This document shows positions 7,463-15,831 of a DNA stretch of 51,812 bases, one piece after another. The DNA is from Planctomycetota bacterium. Lineage in GTDB: Bacteria; Planctomycetota; Planctomycetia; Planctomycetales; Planctomycetaceae. Positions within the stretch are counted from its first letter, which is position 1; every line of letters starts with the position of its first letter. Below the pieces are notes generated by a model, which was given only the letters and a program-made list of their open reading frames with translations, did not search any database and had not been told where the DNA came from. The DNA is taken from positions 1-51,812 of the forward strand of contig QWQF01000209.1 in NCBI GenBank assembly GCA_003669125.1, written 5' to 3'. A program made the position numbers and the translations under genes.

Positions 7463-10400
7463 TCAGGACTCGCACAGTCGAGCGGTCTGCTGCGACTGTT
7501 TCGCCTCGGCAGAATCTTTGCCCAACTCCTGTTCGACCTGCTTCTGAAGTTGCTGAGCTTGCTGCGCGAGTTCCTGCTGAGCTTGCCGCGTCTCACGGAC
7601 TTGCTGAGCCACCTGCGGTTGTTCGCCAGCCTTCGGTTGTTCGCCAGCCTTCGGTTGTTCGCCGGGCTTCGGTTGTTCGCCGGGCTTCGGTTGTTCGCCG
7701 GGCTTCGGTTGCTCGCCAGCCTGCTGCGGCTGATTGGGTTTCGCACTCTCGCCAGCGGGTTGTTGCGCATTGGCCTGCTCGTTTGCGATGGGAGGTTGTC
7801 CCGAACCTCCGCCTGGAGTGCCATCAAGTACCAGCCAACGGCCATTCAAATGTGCTTCCACCCAAGCGTGGCCGTGTTTCTTTTGCACCACCAAATATCC
7901 GCCGGGATTGTCGATGTCCCCTGCTTGATATTCACCACCTTTGCAACCGCCAACACTTCGCGCGGGAATGTTGACTGCACGCAGCATCAAGGTCAGGGCA
8001 TCGGCGAAGTATTCACAATGTCCTCTTTTCTGTTTGTCGCTGAAAAGAAATTCTTCGACATCATGTGGCTTATCTTGGTTGGCCAGGACCGCGTTTCTCT
8101 TCATGTACCGGAATCCGCCTCGCGTTCGGAGTTCATCTCGCAACCGTCGAGCGATGCCTTCTGGCGTGCCATCAGAATCCTTCGCGAGTTCTCTCGCCCA
8201 ATTCGTCAATCGGTCCAGCCCCGCTGGCAATTCCAGATCGCTGGGATTCAGATCATTGCTCAGGGTCGCGAGCGGAAAGTTGGGTTTGATCGAGTACAGC
8301 ATGAAATTGTCCTCTGGTTCAAACTGAGTCACTTCAAGAAACGCTCCGTCTGTCGCGCGACGTTGAAACACTTCAAAGTTCTTCGGCTCTAAATTCGCGG
8401 CAACGAGTGGTAGCGCAACCGGCGAGTTCCAAACTACTGTTCGATCTACTCGATTCTTGATGAGAAAATCTGTGGTCCGATAGTCGTAGCGAGCCAATAG
8501 CGCTTCACGAAACAACGGCTCTTCGCGTTTCGAGTATTCGCGAACATCCAAAGACTTGGCGTCCTGATTGAACAGCCGGACGGTCAACACGATTTTCTTT
8601 TCTTTCTTTTCTTCTGGATCTTCCGCATTGTTATCGGGCTTCTCCACTTTCGCGGGCATAGGTTGTTCTTTGGCATCGTTCGCGTTCGCTTGCTCATTCG
8701 CCACGGGAGGTTGAGCGGCATCCGGTTTTGGTTGGTCCCCACCACGTTCTTTAAGTACCTGAGCGACCTCTTTCGCGAGTTGACGCTGTTCCTCCGCAAG
8801 TTGTGCAAGTTGCTTCTCAGCGGGGTCACGCGGCAGTTCAGCAGCCTGCGCGATGTCAGCTTTCGCCTTCTGTAATTCAGAAGCAAGACGATCGAGTTCA
8901 TTGGCGGCTTCTTGCTGTTGCTTCTGCGCCTCGGCAAGATCGCCTTGCTTGAGCGCGGCGACGGCCTCTTGCAGAGCTTCGGGCTTGTCGGTCTTCGGTT
9001 CGTCGCCGGCAGGTTTTTCCGCAGCCGCTTTCTCGGCAGCAGCTTCGGCTCGCTTTTGGAGGTCTTGTTGCTTCTCCGCGAGTGCGGCGTTGCGTTCGGC
9101 AGCGGCCGCTTGCTGCTCGCGGAGCGCATCGGCGAGTTCTTTTTGTTGCGCAGCGAGTTGGCGGGCTTCCTCGGCGAGTTCACCGAGCTGTTCGAGTTGA
9201 TCACGACGCGCGGCGGCGAGGAGTTCGGGGCGACGTTTTAGAAGGTCGTTGAGAGCCTCGCCGAGTTGTTCTTGTTGGTCGGCGAGTCGTTGTTTTTCTT
9301 GTGCGGCTTTCGCAGCTTCGGCGGCAGCTTGTTTTTCGTCCCTCGCTGACGCTTCGGGTTGGTTTTCGCCCCTCGCTTGCGCGTCGGGCTGGTCTGCGGC
9401 TTTCGCGGCGTCATTCTTCGCCAACTCATCCGCGCGGTTGGCGAGTTGTTCGGCTTGGCGGGCGAGGCGGCGGAGTTCCAGCAAGTCTTTCTGCAAGTCG
9501 GCAAGTTGTACGAAGGGCTTTTCGAGTTGGGCGAGCTTCTTCGAGGCGGCTTCGAGTTGCTGCTCGGCCTCGCGAACGTGATTGTGTTGCTCCTGCGTGA
9601 GGTTCTTGTCCTCGTCGTTGCGAGCCTTTTGGACCTCGGCTTCGGCTTGCATCAGTTCGTTCTGTGCAATCTGCTCGGCCTTGTCGCCAAGTTCGTTGAA
9701 CAACGGGTCGTTCTTCAACTGCTCGGCGAACTTCTCGGCTCGCTCGGTCAGCGTGCGCAATTCGCGTTGCAGTTGAGCGACGTGCTCGCCGTCCGGCGGA
9801 GCGTCTTGTTTCTTGGCCTGAATTGACTCCTTGCGAAAGTCCGCCAAGTCGCCTTTCTTCGCATCGATGTCGCGGCGGAGATCGTTGAGTTCATCTCGCA
9901 GTTGCTCGTGCGCCTTGGCGAGTTCGTTGGCTCCTGGCGGCGGGGCCCTTTTACTGATGTGGAGGACTCGCAGTTCGGACAGGACTTCGTGCGGGCCGGG
10001 GTCCGGGCGTTCGTCGGTGATGCGGACGCGGTAATTCAGCCACTGGCCGTGCTCGACATTGAGTTGGCTGAGGTCCAGCGTGAAACGATGCTCGAAGTTC
10101 TTTTGGCCGCGCACGGCTTCGATCACGACTGGCTCACGCGGTTTGTCCTCGATGGTCAGTTGCAGTTCCAACGTGCCGAGGCCGACGTCATCGGACACGG
10201 TCACGTCGATCGGGACAACGTCGTCTGGGCGAGCTTCGGTGCTGTGATCCCCCTTGACGGTCAACCTCGGAGCCTCATCCGTCACGACGACCAGTTCTCG
10301 CGGCACGGTGTCATTGTTCGACAGCTTGTGAATGTCTTCCAACGTGAACAGGAACGGCCCGGCAACGGCGGGACCAGCAGTCACTTCGAGCGTCGCCGTC

Positions 10401-11488
10401 TGCTTCGATGCGGCAAGTTCAAGCTTCTTGTTCGCATCGCCGTGCTGTCGCCAGACAAGTTGCGCGGTCTCGACCGGCTTGTTGAATTCGAGTGTGAACT
10501 TCAACCGGCTCTTCTCAAAAACCTTAATCGCACCGATCGCACCGTCGAGCGACTGCGCGGGCCAACCGGCATACGCGGGCGGCTCAACATCGAGCCGGAT
10601 CTTCGTGACGACCGGCGGTTCGACGACTTGGATTTTGTAGTCGCGAGATTTCTGACGCTCGACGGCGATGCGGAAATCAAAATCTCGCATGACATGTGGC
10701 ACCAGCGTGACATAACTCTTGCGAGCTTCATCGAACGGCATCGCTCGGCGATCGGTCGTGCCGGACGAGTCGCGCCATTCGAGAGTCAACGACTTCAGCG
10801 GTTCGGCTTGCCCGCCCTTCTCGGCCGTCGCCAACAGTTCGACATCGGTGCCGCGAGCAACAATGCGGTCGCCGTTTTCAACATTGACGACCCACGCTCC
10901 GGCCGTGCCCCAGTTGCCCCACGGCATCAGGAACCGCTGCCAGAGTTGACGATACATGCTCGGCGCGACGAACACCGGAATCGCCAGCATCAGGCAAGAC
11001 GCGAGTCCCCATCGCACCGACGACCACGCCTTGCGCGATGAGACCACTTGTTCGAGATCAAGCTCGTCAACTCGTTGCCGAGTTTGCTTGAGCAACATCT
11101 CGCGCATCACCGGCGAACCTTTGAATCCACCCAGCTGAGTCGGATCGAACAATTCCACCGCCGACGTGAGCGCTCCCTCCCAGCGCGGGTTCGCCTTGTC
11201 CGCCATCGCAGCGAGATCCGTCCAACCGATGCGTCGACACAGCGGCACGACAACCCAAGCCAGAAACGCTATCAACGCCACCGCCACGACGCTCGACAAC
11301 ACCGCGATGCGCGTCGTCGGAGCCAAGTCGTACTGGTAGTCCGCAACGAACGCTCCGGCCAATCCGAGCGACGCAATCATGCCGACTCGCCCGGCCCCGC
11401 GCAGCAGCCACTGCCAGCGGACCCACGATTTCAACTCGGTCAATTGATCCGCGATTTCGGGTGGGAGCCACGCAGCGTCTTGAGACAT
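7463..11488 (-). CDS. Giant membrane protein: DUF4175-like N terminus, coiled coil, transglutaminase-like domain
   Basis: This protein has 1341 residues. Near the N terminus there are membrane segments (VGMIASLGLAGAFVADYQY, VLSSVVAVALIAFLAWVVV and CLMLAIPVFVAP). Beta-rich extracytoplasmic modules typical of planctomycete DUF4175-like proteins follow, then some 350 residues of Gln/Glu/Ala/Lys coiled coil. A transglutaminase-like domain follows with Cys1158 (RGHCEYFADALTLMLR), His1207 (HAWVEAH) and Asp1222 (LDGTP). The GEQPKP hexapeptide repeats and a Q-rich end come last. The ATG follows GGAG at a normal distance. Downstream frames (Q-rich tail, toroid, dehydratase) follow with overlaps or short gaps, suggesting an operon. 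The family role is unknown; the Cys-His-Asp triad suggests peptide or isopeptide chemistry at the envelope. The stop at 7463 may not be the true end. Confidence 0.75.
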   Translation of the reverse strand: MSQDAAWLPPEIADQLTELKSWVRWQWLLRGAGRVGMIASLGLAGAFVADYQYDLAPTTRIAVLSSVVAVALIAFLAWVVVPLCRRIGWTDLAAMADKANPRWEGALTSAVELFDPTQLGGFKGSPVMREMLLKQTRQRVDELDLEQVVSSRKAWSSVRWGLASCLMLAIPVFVAPSMYRQLWQRFLMPWGNWGTAGAWVVNVENGDRIVARGTDVELLATAEKGGQAEPLKSLTLEWRDSSGTTDRRAMPFDEARKSYVTLVPHVMRDFDFRIAVERQKSRDYKIQVVEPPVVTKIRLDVEPPAYAGWPAQSLDGAIGAIKVFEKSRLKFTLEFNKPVETAQLVWRQHGDANKKLELAASKQTATLEVTAGPAVAGPFLFTLEDIHKLSNNDTVPRELVVVTDEAPRLTVKGDHSTEARPDDVVPIDVTVSDDVGLGTLELQLTIEDKPREPVVIEAVRGQKNFEHRFTLDLSQLNVEHGQWLNYRVRITDERPDPGPHEVLSELRVLHISKRAPPPGANELAKAHEQLRDELNDLRRDIDAKKGDLADFRKESIQAKKQDAPPDGEHVAQLQRELRTLTERAEKFAEQLKNDPLFNELGDKAEQIAQNELMQAEAEVQKARNDEDKNLTQEQHNHVREAEQQLEAASKKLAQLEKPFVQLADLQKDLLELRRLARQAEQLANRADELAKNDAAKAADQPDAQARGENQPEASARDEKQAAAEAAKAAQEKQRLADQQEQLGEALNDLLKRRPELLAAARRDQLEQLGELAEEARQLAAQQKELADALREQQAAAAERNAALAEKQQDLQKRAEAAAEKAAAEKPAGDEPKTDKPEALQEAVAALKQGDLAEAQKQQQEAANELDRLASELQKAKADIAQAAELPRDPAEKQLAQLAEEQRQLAKEVAQVLKERGGDQPKPDAAQPPVANEQANANDAKEQPMPAKVEKPDNNAEDPEEKKEKKIVLTVRLFNQDAKSLDVREYSKREEPLFREALLARYDYRTTDFLIKNRVDRTVVWNSPVALPLVAANLEPKNFEVFQRRATDGAFLEVTQFEPEDNFMLYSIKPNFPLATLSNDLNPSDLELPAGLDRLTNWARELAKDSDGTPEGIARRLRDELRTRGGFRYMKRNAVLANQDKPHDVEEFLFSDKQKRGHCEYFADALTLMLRAVNIPARSVGGCKGGEYQAGDIDNPGGYLVVQKKHGHAWVEAHLNGRWLVLDGTPGGGSGQPPIANEQANAQQPAGESAKPNQPQQAGEQPKPGEQPKPGEQPKPGEQPKAGEQPKAGEQPQVAQQVRETRQAQQELAQQAQQLQKQVEQELGKDSAEAKQSQQTARLCES
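7621..7710. repeat. Five tandem 18-base units encoding GEQPKP/GEQPKA
   Basis: Five consecutive 18-base units lie at 7621-7638, 7639-7656, 7657-7674, 7675-7692 and 7693-7710. Read on the minus strand they encode GEQPKP three times and then GEQPKA twice. The first two units are identical to each other, as are the last three, which points to recent unit duplication. They form a flexible Pro/Glu/Lys linker just after the transglutaminase-like domain. Confidence 0.9.
9333..9392. repeat. Two tandem 30-base copies related to palindrome family A, inside a coding gene
   Basis: Units 9333-9362 and 9363-9392 are imperfect direct repeats of 30 bases. Bases 9341-9360 (CCTCGCTGACGCTTCGGGTT) are identical to 36926-36945 in the intergenic family A palindrome. 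In the gene frame (minus strand) they encode DQPDAQARGENQPEASARDE. In another frame they read SPTRKRG and NPKRQRG. The insert is a multiple of three and keeps the giant gene open, in a linker of its coiled-coil region. Confidence 0.8.
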
Positions 11489-11681
11489 GTTCGACTCCGA
11501 CTGAGGGCGAATGAGCGGGTCGGATTGTATCGGCCGTCCAGCCTGCGGCTATCTCAGCCTGACGTGCAGCTCCAGTGAAATTGAACACCGATCAGCGGAA
11601 CTTCGGTCGGTTTTTTGAGGATGGGCACTCTTGTCCGTCCGAGCTCCTCGTGGCGAATTGGGCCGGGCAAGACCGGCCATC

Positions 11682-13031
11682 CTACTTCAAACGGATATCG
11701 ACACTCGCACTGTGAGCGGTCAGTCCTTCAACCGCCGCCATCCGTCGGATGTCATCCGCGGCACTCGCCAACGCGGCAGGGTTGTACGAGATCACCGATG
11801 ACCGCTTCAGAAAATCGTTCGCGCAGAGGCCGTTGGCAAACCGCGCGGTCCCGCCCGTCGGGAGGACGTGTGACGGGCCGGCGACGTAATCGCCGACGGC
11901 GACCGGCGTGTGATGGCCGAGAAAGATCGCCCCGGCGTTTTGGACCTTCGTGAGGATCGCTTCGGGATCTGCGGTCGAGATGTGAAGGTGCTCGGTCGCC
12001 AACAGATCGGAGAGTCGGCAAGCGTCGTCGGCGTCCTTCGCGAGAATCAACGCCCCGTAGTCTTCGAGGCTTTGCCGTGCGAGATCGCCTCGCGGCAGTC
12101 GCGAGAGTTGCTTCGTGAGTTCGGCTTGCACAGCAGCGATCAGCGGCGCGTGCCAGGTGATGAGCACTCCCGATCCGGGACTGTGTTCGGCTTGCGAGAT
12201 CAAATCGCTGGCGATGAAGTCGGCTCGTGCGGTCGAGTCCGCCAGCACGACGACTTCGCTGGGGCCGGCGATGCTGTCGATGTCCACTTCGCCGAAGACG
12301 AACTTCTTGGCGAGCGCGACGAACAGGTTGCCGGGGCCGACGATCTTGTCGACTCGTGGCAAACCCTCGACGCCGAAGGCCATCGCAGCGACGGCTTGTG
12401 CTCCGCCGATCCGATAAACCTCAGTGATGCCCAGCAGCTTGCAGGCCGCGAGCAGATCGCGGTTGTAGCTGCCGAACTCGGTTGGCGGCGCGACGACGGC
12501 GATCTCCTGCACGCCGGCGACTTGAGCGGGCACAGCAGTCATCAGCAGCGTGGACGGATACGCGGCCGCGCCACCGGGGATGCAAATTCCGACTCGCTTG
12601 AGCGGCAGGTATCGCTGCCGCAGTTCGATGCGTGCGTCGCCATTTTGTTTCGCCAACGAGACCGTTTTGTTCAGCAGTTTGGTTTGAAACTCAACAATGT
12701 TGTCGCGGATGCGACCGAGCGTTTTGAGAAACTCCGGATCGGCGGACGCGAATGCCGCATCGAACTCGGCCGGCGAGACCCGTAGCGTCTCGCGAGTCAG
12801 TTCTTTGCGATCGAGCTTCTTCGTGTAGTCCAGCACGATCGGCAAGCCGCCCTGACGCACGTCGCCGCAGATGCGTTCGACGACTTGCTGTGGACTCAGC
12901 GGCTCACCGAAGAGTTCGATGGTTCGCTTGCGGCCGGCCTCGGAGACAACGCCTCCGCGTGGCGAGAGCTTCTGTCGCAGGGAATCAAACAGCTTTTCGG
13001 CGCTGTCTTTGGTGCAGTCGATGGTCTTCAT
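11682..13031 (-). CDS. hisD: Histidinol dehydrogenase
   Basis: This 449-residue zinc enzyme oxidises L-histidinol to L-histidine in the last two steps of histidine synthesis, using two NAD+. All key residues are visible and lie at a constant offset of 21 from E. coli HisD: zinc ligands Gln280, His283, Asp381 and His440, and the catalytic pair Glu347-His348 (ATEHLH). The NAD-binding GGAQAVAAMAFG and VGPGN segments are present. Length matches the family. The ATG overlaps the stop of the HD-domain gene (ATGA, 13028-13031), so translation is probably coupled. No other his genes are in the window. Confidence 0.97.
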   Translation of the reverse strand: MKTIDCTKDSAEKLFDSLRQKLSPRGGVVSEAGRKRTIELFGEPLSPQQVVERICGDVRQGGLPIVLDYTKKLDRKELTRETLRVSPAEFDAAFASADPEFLKTLGRIRDNIVEFQTKLLNKTVSLAKQNGDARIELRQRYLPLKRVGICIPGGAAAYPSTLLMTAVPAQVAGVQEIAVVAPPTEFGSYNRDLLAACKLLGITEVYRIGGAQAVAAMAFGVEGLPRVDKIVGPGNLFVALAKKFVFGEVDIDSIAGPSEVVVLADSTARADFIASDLISQAEHSPGSGVLITWHAPLIAAVQAELTKQLSRLPRGDLARQSLEDYGALILAKDADDACRLSDLLATEHLHISTADPEAILTKVQNAGAIFLGHHTPVAVGDYVAGPSHVLPTGGTARFANGLCANDFLKRSSVISYNPAALASAADDIRRMAAVEGLTAHSASVDIRLK

Positions 13032-14098
13032 TTCACGGATTCTGTCGTGGCGGACTGAGAAGTAGGAGCGTCGGCGAGACCTCGAAAGATCGCGCGGCGG
13101 AGCGGGTTGTCGCGAGTCGTGAATTCTTCGCCGGGAGTTGGCGGAGTCATCAACGCCGCCGCCAGTTCGTGGAACTTGGCATCCAGATTATCGGCTTCGG
13201 CGACCAGCAACGCTTCCGGCGTGCTCGGTGCGATCGGCGAACCCCACTCTGGCAACGACTGGTGCGAGATGATGATGTGCTCCAGCCGCAGCAAAGTCTC
13301 CGGATTGAAATCGGGGATCGAACGAGCCTTGTCCCGGATCATGTCCCGGCCGACGAAAATGTGCCCGACCAGTCGACCGACGGCGGTGTAAGTCGAGCCG
13401 CTGGGAGAGTACTTCAACTCGTAGATTTTCCCGATGTCGTGCAGAATCGCTCCGGCGACGACCAGCGATTTGCTCAGCGGCGGTTGCATGTCGGGGTAGT
13501 AATCGGCGTACTTGTCCGCGAAGTGCAGCGCGAGGCGAGTCACCGACAAGACGTGCTCCAAGAATCCGCCGGTGAAGGCGTGATGATTCTTCGAGGCGGC
13601 GGCGATCTGGCGGACGTCGTGCTGATGCTCCATCAACAGTTCGATGACCAGTTTTCGGAGCGGGACTTCGATGATTTGCTGGGAGGCGATCGAGACCAGT
13701 TCGGTGAACATCTCCTCGACGTTGAACCGCGTGGACGGTACGAGGTCGCCGGCTCGAAAGCCTTGGTCTTCATCACCCGCTTCGACCGGGCGGATTTTTT
13801 CGAGATCGAACTGCGGGCCGAAATCGGTTTCCTGATAGCGACCGCGGACCTTGTAGAACTGACCCGTCTGCCAAATCGAATCGCACTCCGGGAAGAACGC
13901 GGAGTCGCTCCAGACCATGCTGGTCGTGGCTCGCTTTGCGTCGCGGAGCGTGACCCGATAATACGGCTTTCCGTCGCGAGTCTTCGCCTTCTCTTTGCTC
14001 GCCAGCAGGACGAAACAGTCGGCCGACTGCTTGGGTTGCAGGTCGCTCAGATGGCTGATTTGCGGTTCGCGGGAATCAAACGGAAGTTGCGGTTGCAT
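13028..14098 (-). CDS. OB-fold plus HD-domain protein, YhaM-like 3'-5' exoribonuclease
   Basis: The 356-residue protein has an N-terminal OB-fold segment (ADCFVLLASKEKAKTRDGKP to GRYQETDFG). It is followed by an HD phosphohydrolase domain. HD-type metal ligands are visible in GGFLEHVLSVTRLA, AILHDIGKI, VGHIFVGRD and HIIISHQ. This order is that of YhaM/CBF1-type 3'-5' exoribonucleases, about 310-350 residues long, which trim RNA and single-stranded DNA in the cytoplasm. I chose the ATG at 14098; an in-frame GTG at 14125 would add nine residues (MAQLSRETP). It overlaps hisD by four bases and is divergent from the Fe-S carrier gene. The assignment rests on domain order rather than overall similarity. 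Confidence 0.8.
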   Translation of the reverse strand: MQPQLPFDSREPQISHLSDLQPKQSADCFVLLASKEKAKTRDGKPYYRVTLRDAKRATTSMVWSDSAFFPECDSIWQTGQFYKVRGRYQETDFGPQFDLEKIRPVEAGDEDQGFRAGDLVPSTRFNVEEMFTELVSIASQQIIEVPLRKLVIELLMEHQHDVRQIAAASKNHHAFTGGFLEHVLSVTRLALHFADKYADYYPDMQPPLSKSLVVAGAILHDIGKIYELKYSPSGSTYTAVGRLVGHIFVGRDMIRDKARSIPDFNPETLLRLEHIIISHQSLPEWGSPIAPSTPEALLVAEADNLDAKFHELAAALMTPPTPGEEFTTRDNPLRRAIFRGLADAPTSQSATTESVK

Positions 14099-14218
14099 GG
14101 GTGTCTCTCGTGAAAGTTGAGCCACTTTATCAACCGTCCGACCGGCACCGAAGCGGGCGGCTCAAAGTTTTCGCAGGCGAAAGTGCGAAAATTCAGTTTT
14201 CGCCGGGAAACGTCTCGC

Positions 14219-14225
14219 TATACTC
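14219..14225 (+). promoter_or_regulatory. Candidate -10 element TATACTC upstream of the Fe-S carrier gene
   Basis: TATACTC lies 77 bases before the ATG at 14303, in a locally AT-richer stretch of an otherwise GC-rich region. The same heptamer occurs upstream of two other plus-strand genes (22768 and 32166). No clear -35 hexamer is seen. Confidence 0.35.
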
Positions 14226-14302
14226 TTTCGCGATCTGAGTTGGCTGGGATGGCCGCTCGTTCCTATTCCCCCGACAACCTTCTCGCCAGGAGTTTGAAAG
14301 TC

Positions 14303-14725
14303 ATGTCCACCTGCACGATGCCCTCCGAACCTTCCGTGTCCGCGCCTTCCGTGTCCGCGCCTTCCGTGTCCGCGTCTTCCGTGTCCTCGCCTTCCATCGT
14401 CGTTATCACCGAAAAGGCCGTCGGCGAGATGAACCGCGTGCTGTCCGAGAAAAAGTTGCCAGAATCGACCGTCTTGCGAATCGGCGTCGCTGGCGGCGGA
14501 TGCAGCGGGTTCTCGTACAGCCTCGGCTTCGACGACAAATGTGACGAGATGAACGACGTTGTCACCAACCAACATGGGCTGCGAGTGGCCGTCGACCGCA
14601 AGAGTGCCATGTTCCTCGAAGGCACCGTCATCGACTTCTACGACGGCATCGAACGTCGTGGCTTCACCTTTGAAAATCCGAATGCCAAGAAGTCCTGCGG
14701 TTGCGGCAGCAGCTTCTCGGTGTAG
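14303..14725 (+). CDS. A-type iron-sulfur cluster carrier (HesB/IscA/ErpA family)
   Basis: This 140-residue protein carries the three A-type carrier cysteines: Cys67 in GGGCSGFSY, and Cys132 and Cys134 in SCGCGSS. It would bind or deliver Fe-S clusters in the cytoplasm. The core from about residue 30 has the usual length of some 105-110 residues. In front of it is an odd low-complexity N terminus made of SVSAP repeats encoded by 15-base tandem units. The ATG at 14303 is preceded by AGGAG; upstream in-frame codons exist but lack such support. A strong terminator follows at 14752-14779, so this is likely a single-gene unit. Family members cannot be told apart (IscA, ErpA or SufA) from sequence alone. 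Confidence 0.9.
   Translation: MSTCTMPSEPSVSAPSVSAPSVSASSVSSPSIVVITEKAVGEMNRVLSEKKLPESTVLRIGVAGGGCSGFSYSLGFDDKCDEMNDVVTNQHGLRVAVDRKSAMFLEGTVIDFYDGIERRGFTFENPNAKKSCGCGSSFSV
14331..14390. repeat. Four tandem 15-base units encoding [15 protein letters not shown]
   Basis: Units at 14331-14345, 14346-14360, 14361-14375 and 14376-14390 are near-identical (CTTCCGTGTCCGCGC with one-base changes). They encode a Ser/Val/Ala/Pro tract at residues 11-30 of the Fe-S carrier. The unit length keeps the frame, so copy number could vary without breaking the gene. Confidence 0.9.
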
Positions 14726-14751
14726 CTTCGGTGATTCCGATCATCACATCA

Positions 14752-14779
14752 CAGCCGGCCAACGATCGTTGGCCGGCTG
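14752..14779 (+). terminator. Rho-independent terminator after the Fe-S carrier gene
   Basis: Bases 14752-14779 form a perfect 28-base palindrome (arms CAGCCGGCCAACGA and its complement), followed by ATTTGCTTTTT. It lies 27 bases after the stop codon. This is the clearest intrinsic terminator in the window. Confidence 0.85.
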
Positions 14780-14866
14780 ATTTGCTTTTTGCATGGCCCC
14801 TGTATTCTCGGTGGTGCCAATGAGTTTTCACCACCGAGAGCACAGAGACGACACGAGGAAGACAAC

Positions 14867-15649
14867 ATGAAGTTTGCAGGTCGAAACGCACTTGTCACAG
14901 GTGCATCATTGGGCATCGGTCGTGCGATCGCGATTGAACTGGCCAAAGAGGGAGCGAACGTCGCCATCAACTTCCGTTCGCATCGCGACAAGGCGGAAGA
15001 GGTCGCTCGTGAGATTGAGAAGACCGGACGCAAAGCTCTACTGCTGCAAGCGGACGTGTCCGAGCAAGCGGCCGTCGAAGAGATGGTCGCGAAGACCGCC
15101 AGCACTTTCGGAAGTCTCGATCTGTATGTCTCGAATGCTGCCTACAGCGACCGGCAACTGATGGTCGAAGCGGACATGACCGGCTTCAGGCGGACGATCG
15201 ACGTCTCGATGTGGGGCGCGTTTTACGGCGTGCGAGCGTCGGCTCAGCAGATGTTGAAGCAAGGAACGCGCGGCTCGATCGTCGTCGTCAGCTCGCCGCA
15301 CGCGGTGATCCCGATTCCGACGGCAATGGCCTACAACATGGCCAAGGCGGCAATTGATCACATGGCTCGGACAGCGGCGATTGAACTCGCTTCGAAGAAG
15401 ATTCGAGTCAACATCGTCCACCCCGGCTGGATCGACACGCCGGGCGAGCGAAAGTTTTTCTCCGAAGACCAGATTGAGGTCGGCGGTCAAAAACTGCCTT
15501 GGGGACGCATGGGGCAACCCGACGAGATCGCGAAAGCGGTCAGCTACGTTCTCTCCGATGACGCCGACTACATGACCGGCAGCACGTTGACCATCGACGG
15601 CGGCGTGAGCCTCCCTTGGTGGTCGAATCGGGGCAGCGGGGAGATGTGA
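14867..15649 (+). CDS. Short-chain dehydrogenase/reductase (SDR), glucose-1-dehydrogenase-like
   Basis: This 260-residue protein is a classical SDR. It has the nucleotide-binding TGASLGIG (residues 11-18), catalytic Ser143 (VVSSPHA), Tyr156 and Lys160 (YNMAK), and the HPGWIDTPGE segment after the active site. The C-terminal TGSTLTIDGG is standard. The position usually held by the catalytic Asn in 'vNl-G-f' is Ser here (DVSMWGAF). An Arg-bearing loop after beta2 (NFRSHRDK) suggests NADP(H). The ATG has GAGGAA upstream. An 11-base inverted repeat (14806-14816 with 14829-14839) sits in the leader. Substrate is unknown; the glucose-dehydrogenase resemblance is general. Confidence 0.85.
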   Translation: MKFAGRNALVTGASLGIGRAIAIELAKEGANVAINFRSHRDKAEEVAREIEKTGRKALLLQADVSEQAAVEEMVAKTASTFGSLDLYVSNAAYSDRQLMVEADMTGFRRTIDVSMWGAFYGVRASAQQMLKQGTRGSIVVVSSPHAVIPIPTAMAYNMAKAAIDHMARTAAIELASKKIRVNIVHPGWIDTPGERKFFSEDQIEVGGQKLPWGRMGQPDEIAKAVSYVLSDDADYMTGSTLTIDGGVSLPWWSNRGSGEM

Positions 15650-15831
15650 GCCGTGGTCGGTCGCACGCCTGTCAAACTCGGCAAACTGCGTCGCGTCTGC
15701 CAATCCGTTAAGGCTTCACAGCTTGAGCAACCTGGTTAAGACGCTGCCTGCTGCGGGGTCGATGAACCGAGATGACAGAACTCCGGACGGAACCGGAGTC
15801 ATCGCGAACATCGAACCGCAGGAAGAATGCC

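Noticed and set aside
7463..7465. TGA considered as a selenocysteine codon
   Set aside because: No hairpin resembling a SECIS was recognised after it, and the context is low-complexity Gln-rich sequence rather than a redox site.
9902..11041. 379-codon plus-strand frame opposite the giant gene
   Set aside because: The minus strand has membrane helices, a ribosome-binding site and domain structure; this frame has none.
12752..14113. 453-codon plus-strand frame opposite the HD-domain gene
   Set aside because: Basic, low-complexity translation with no start signal. The minus strand carries conserved HD motifs.
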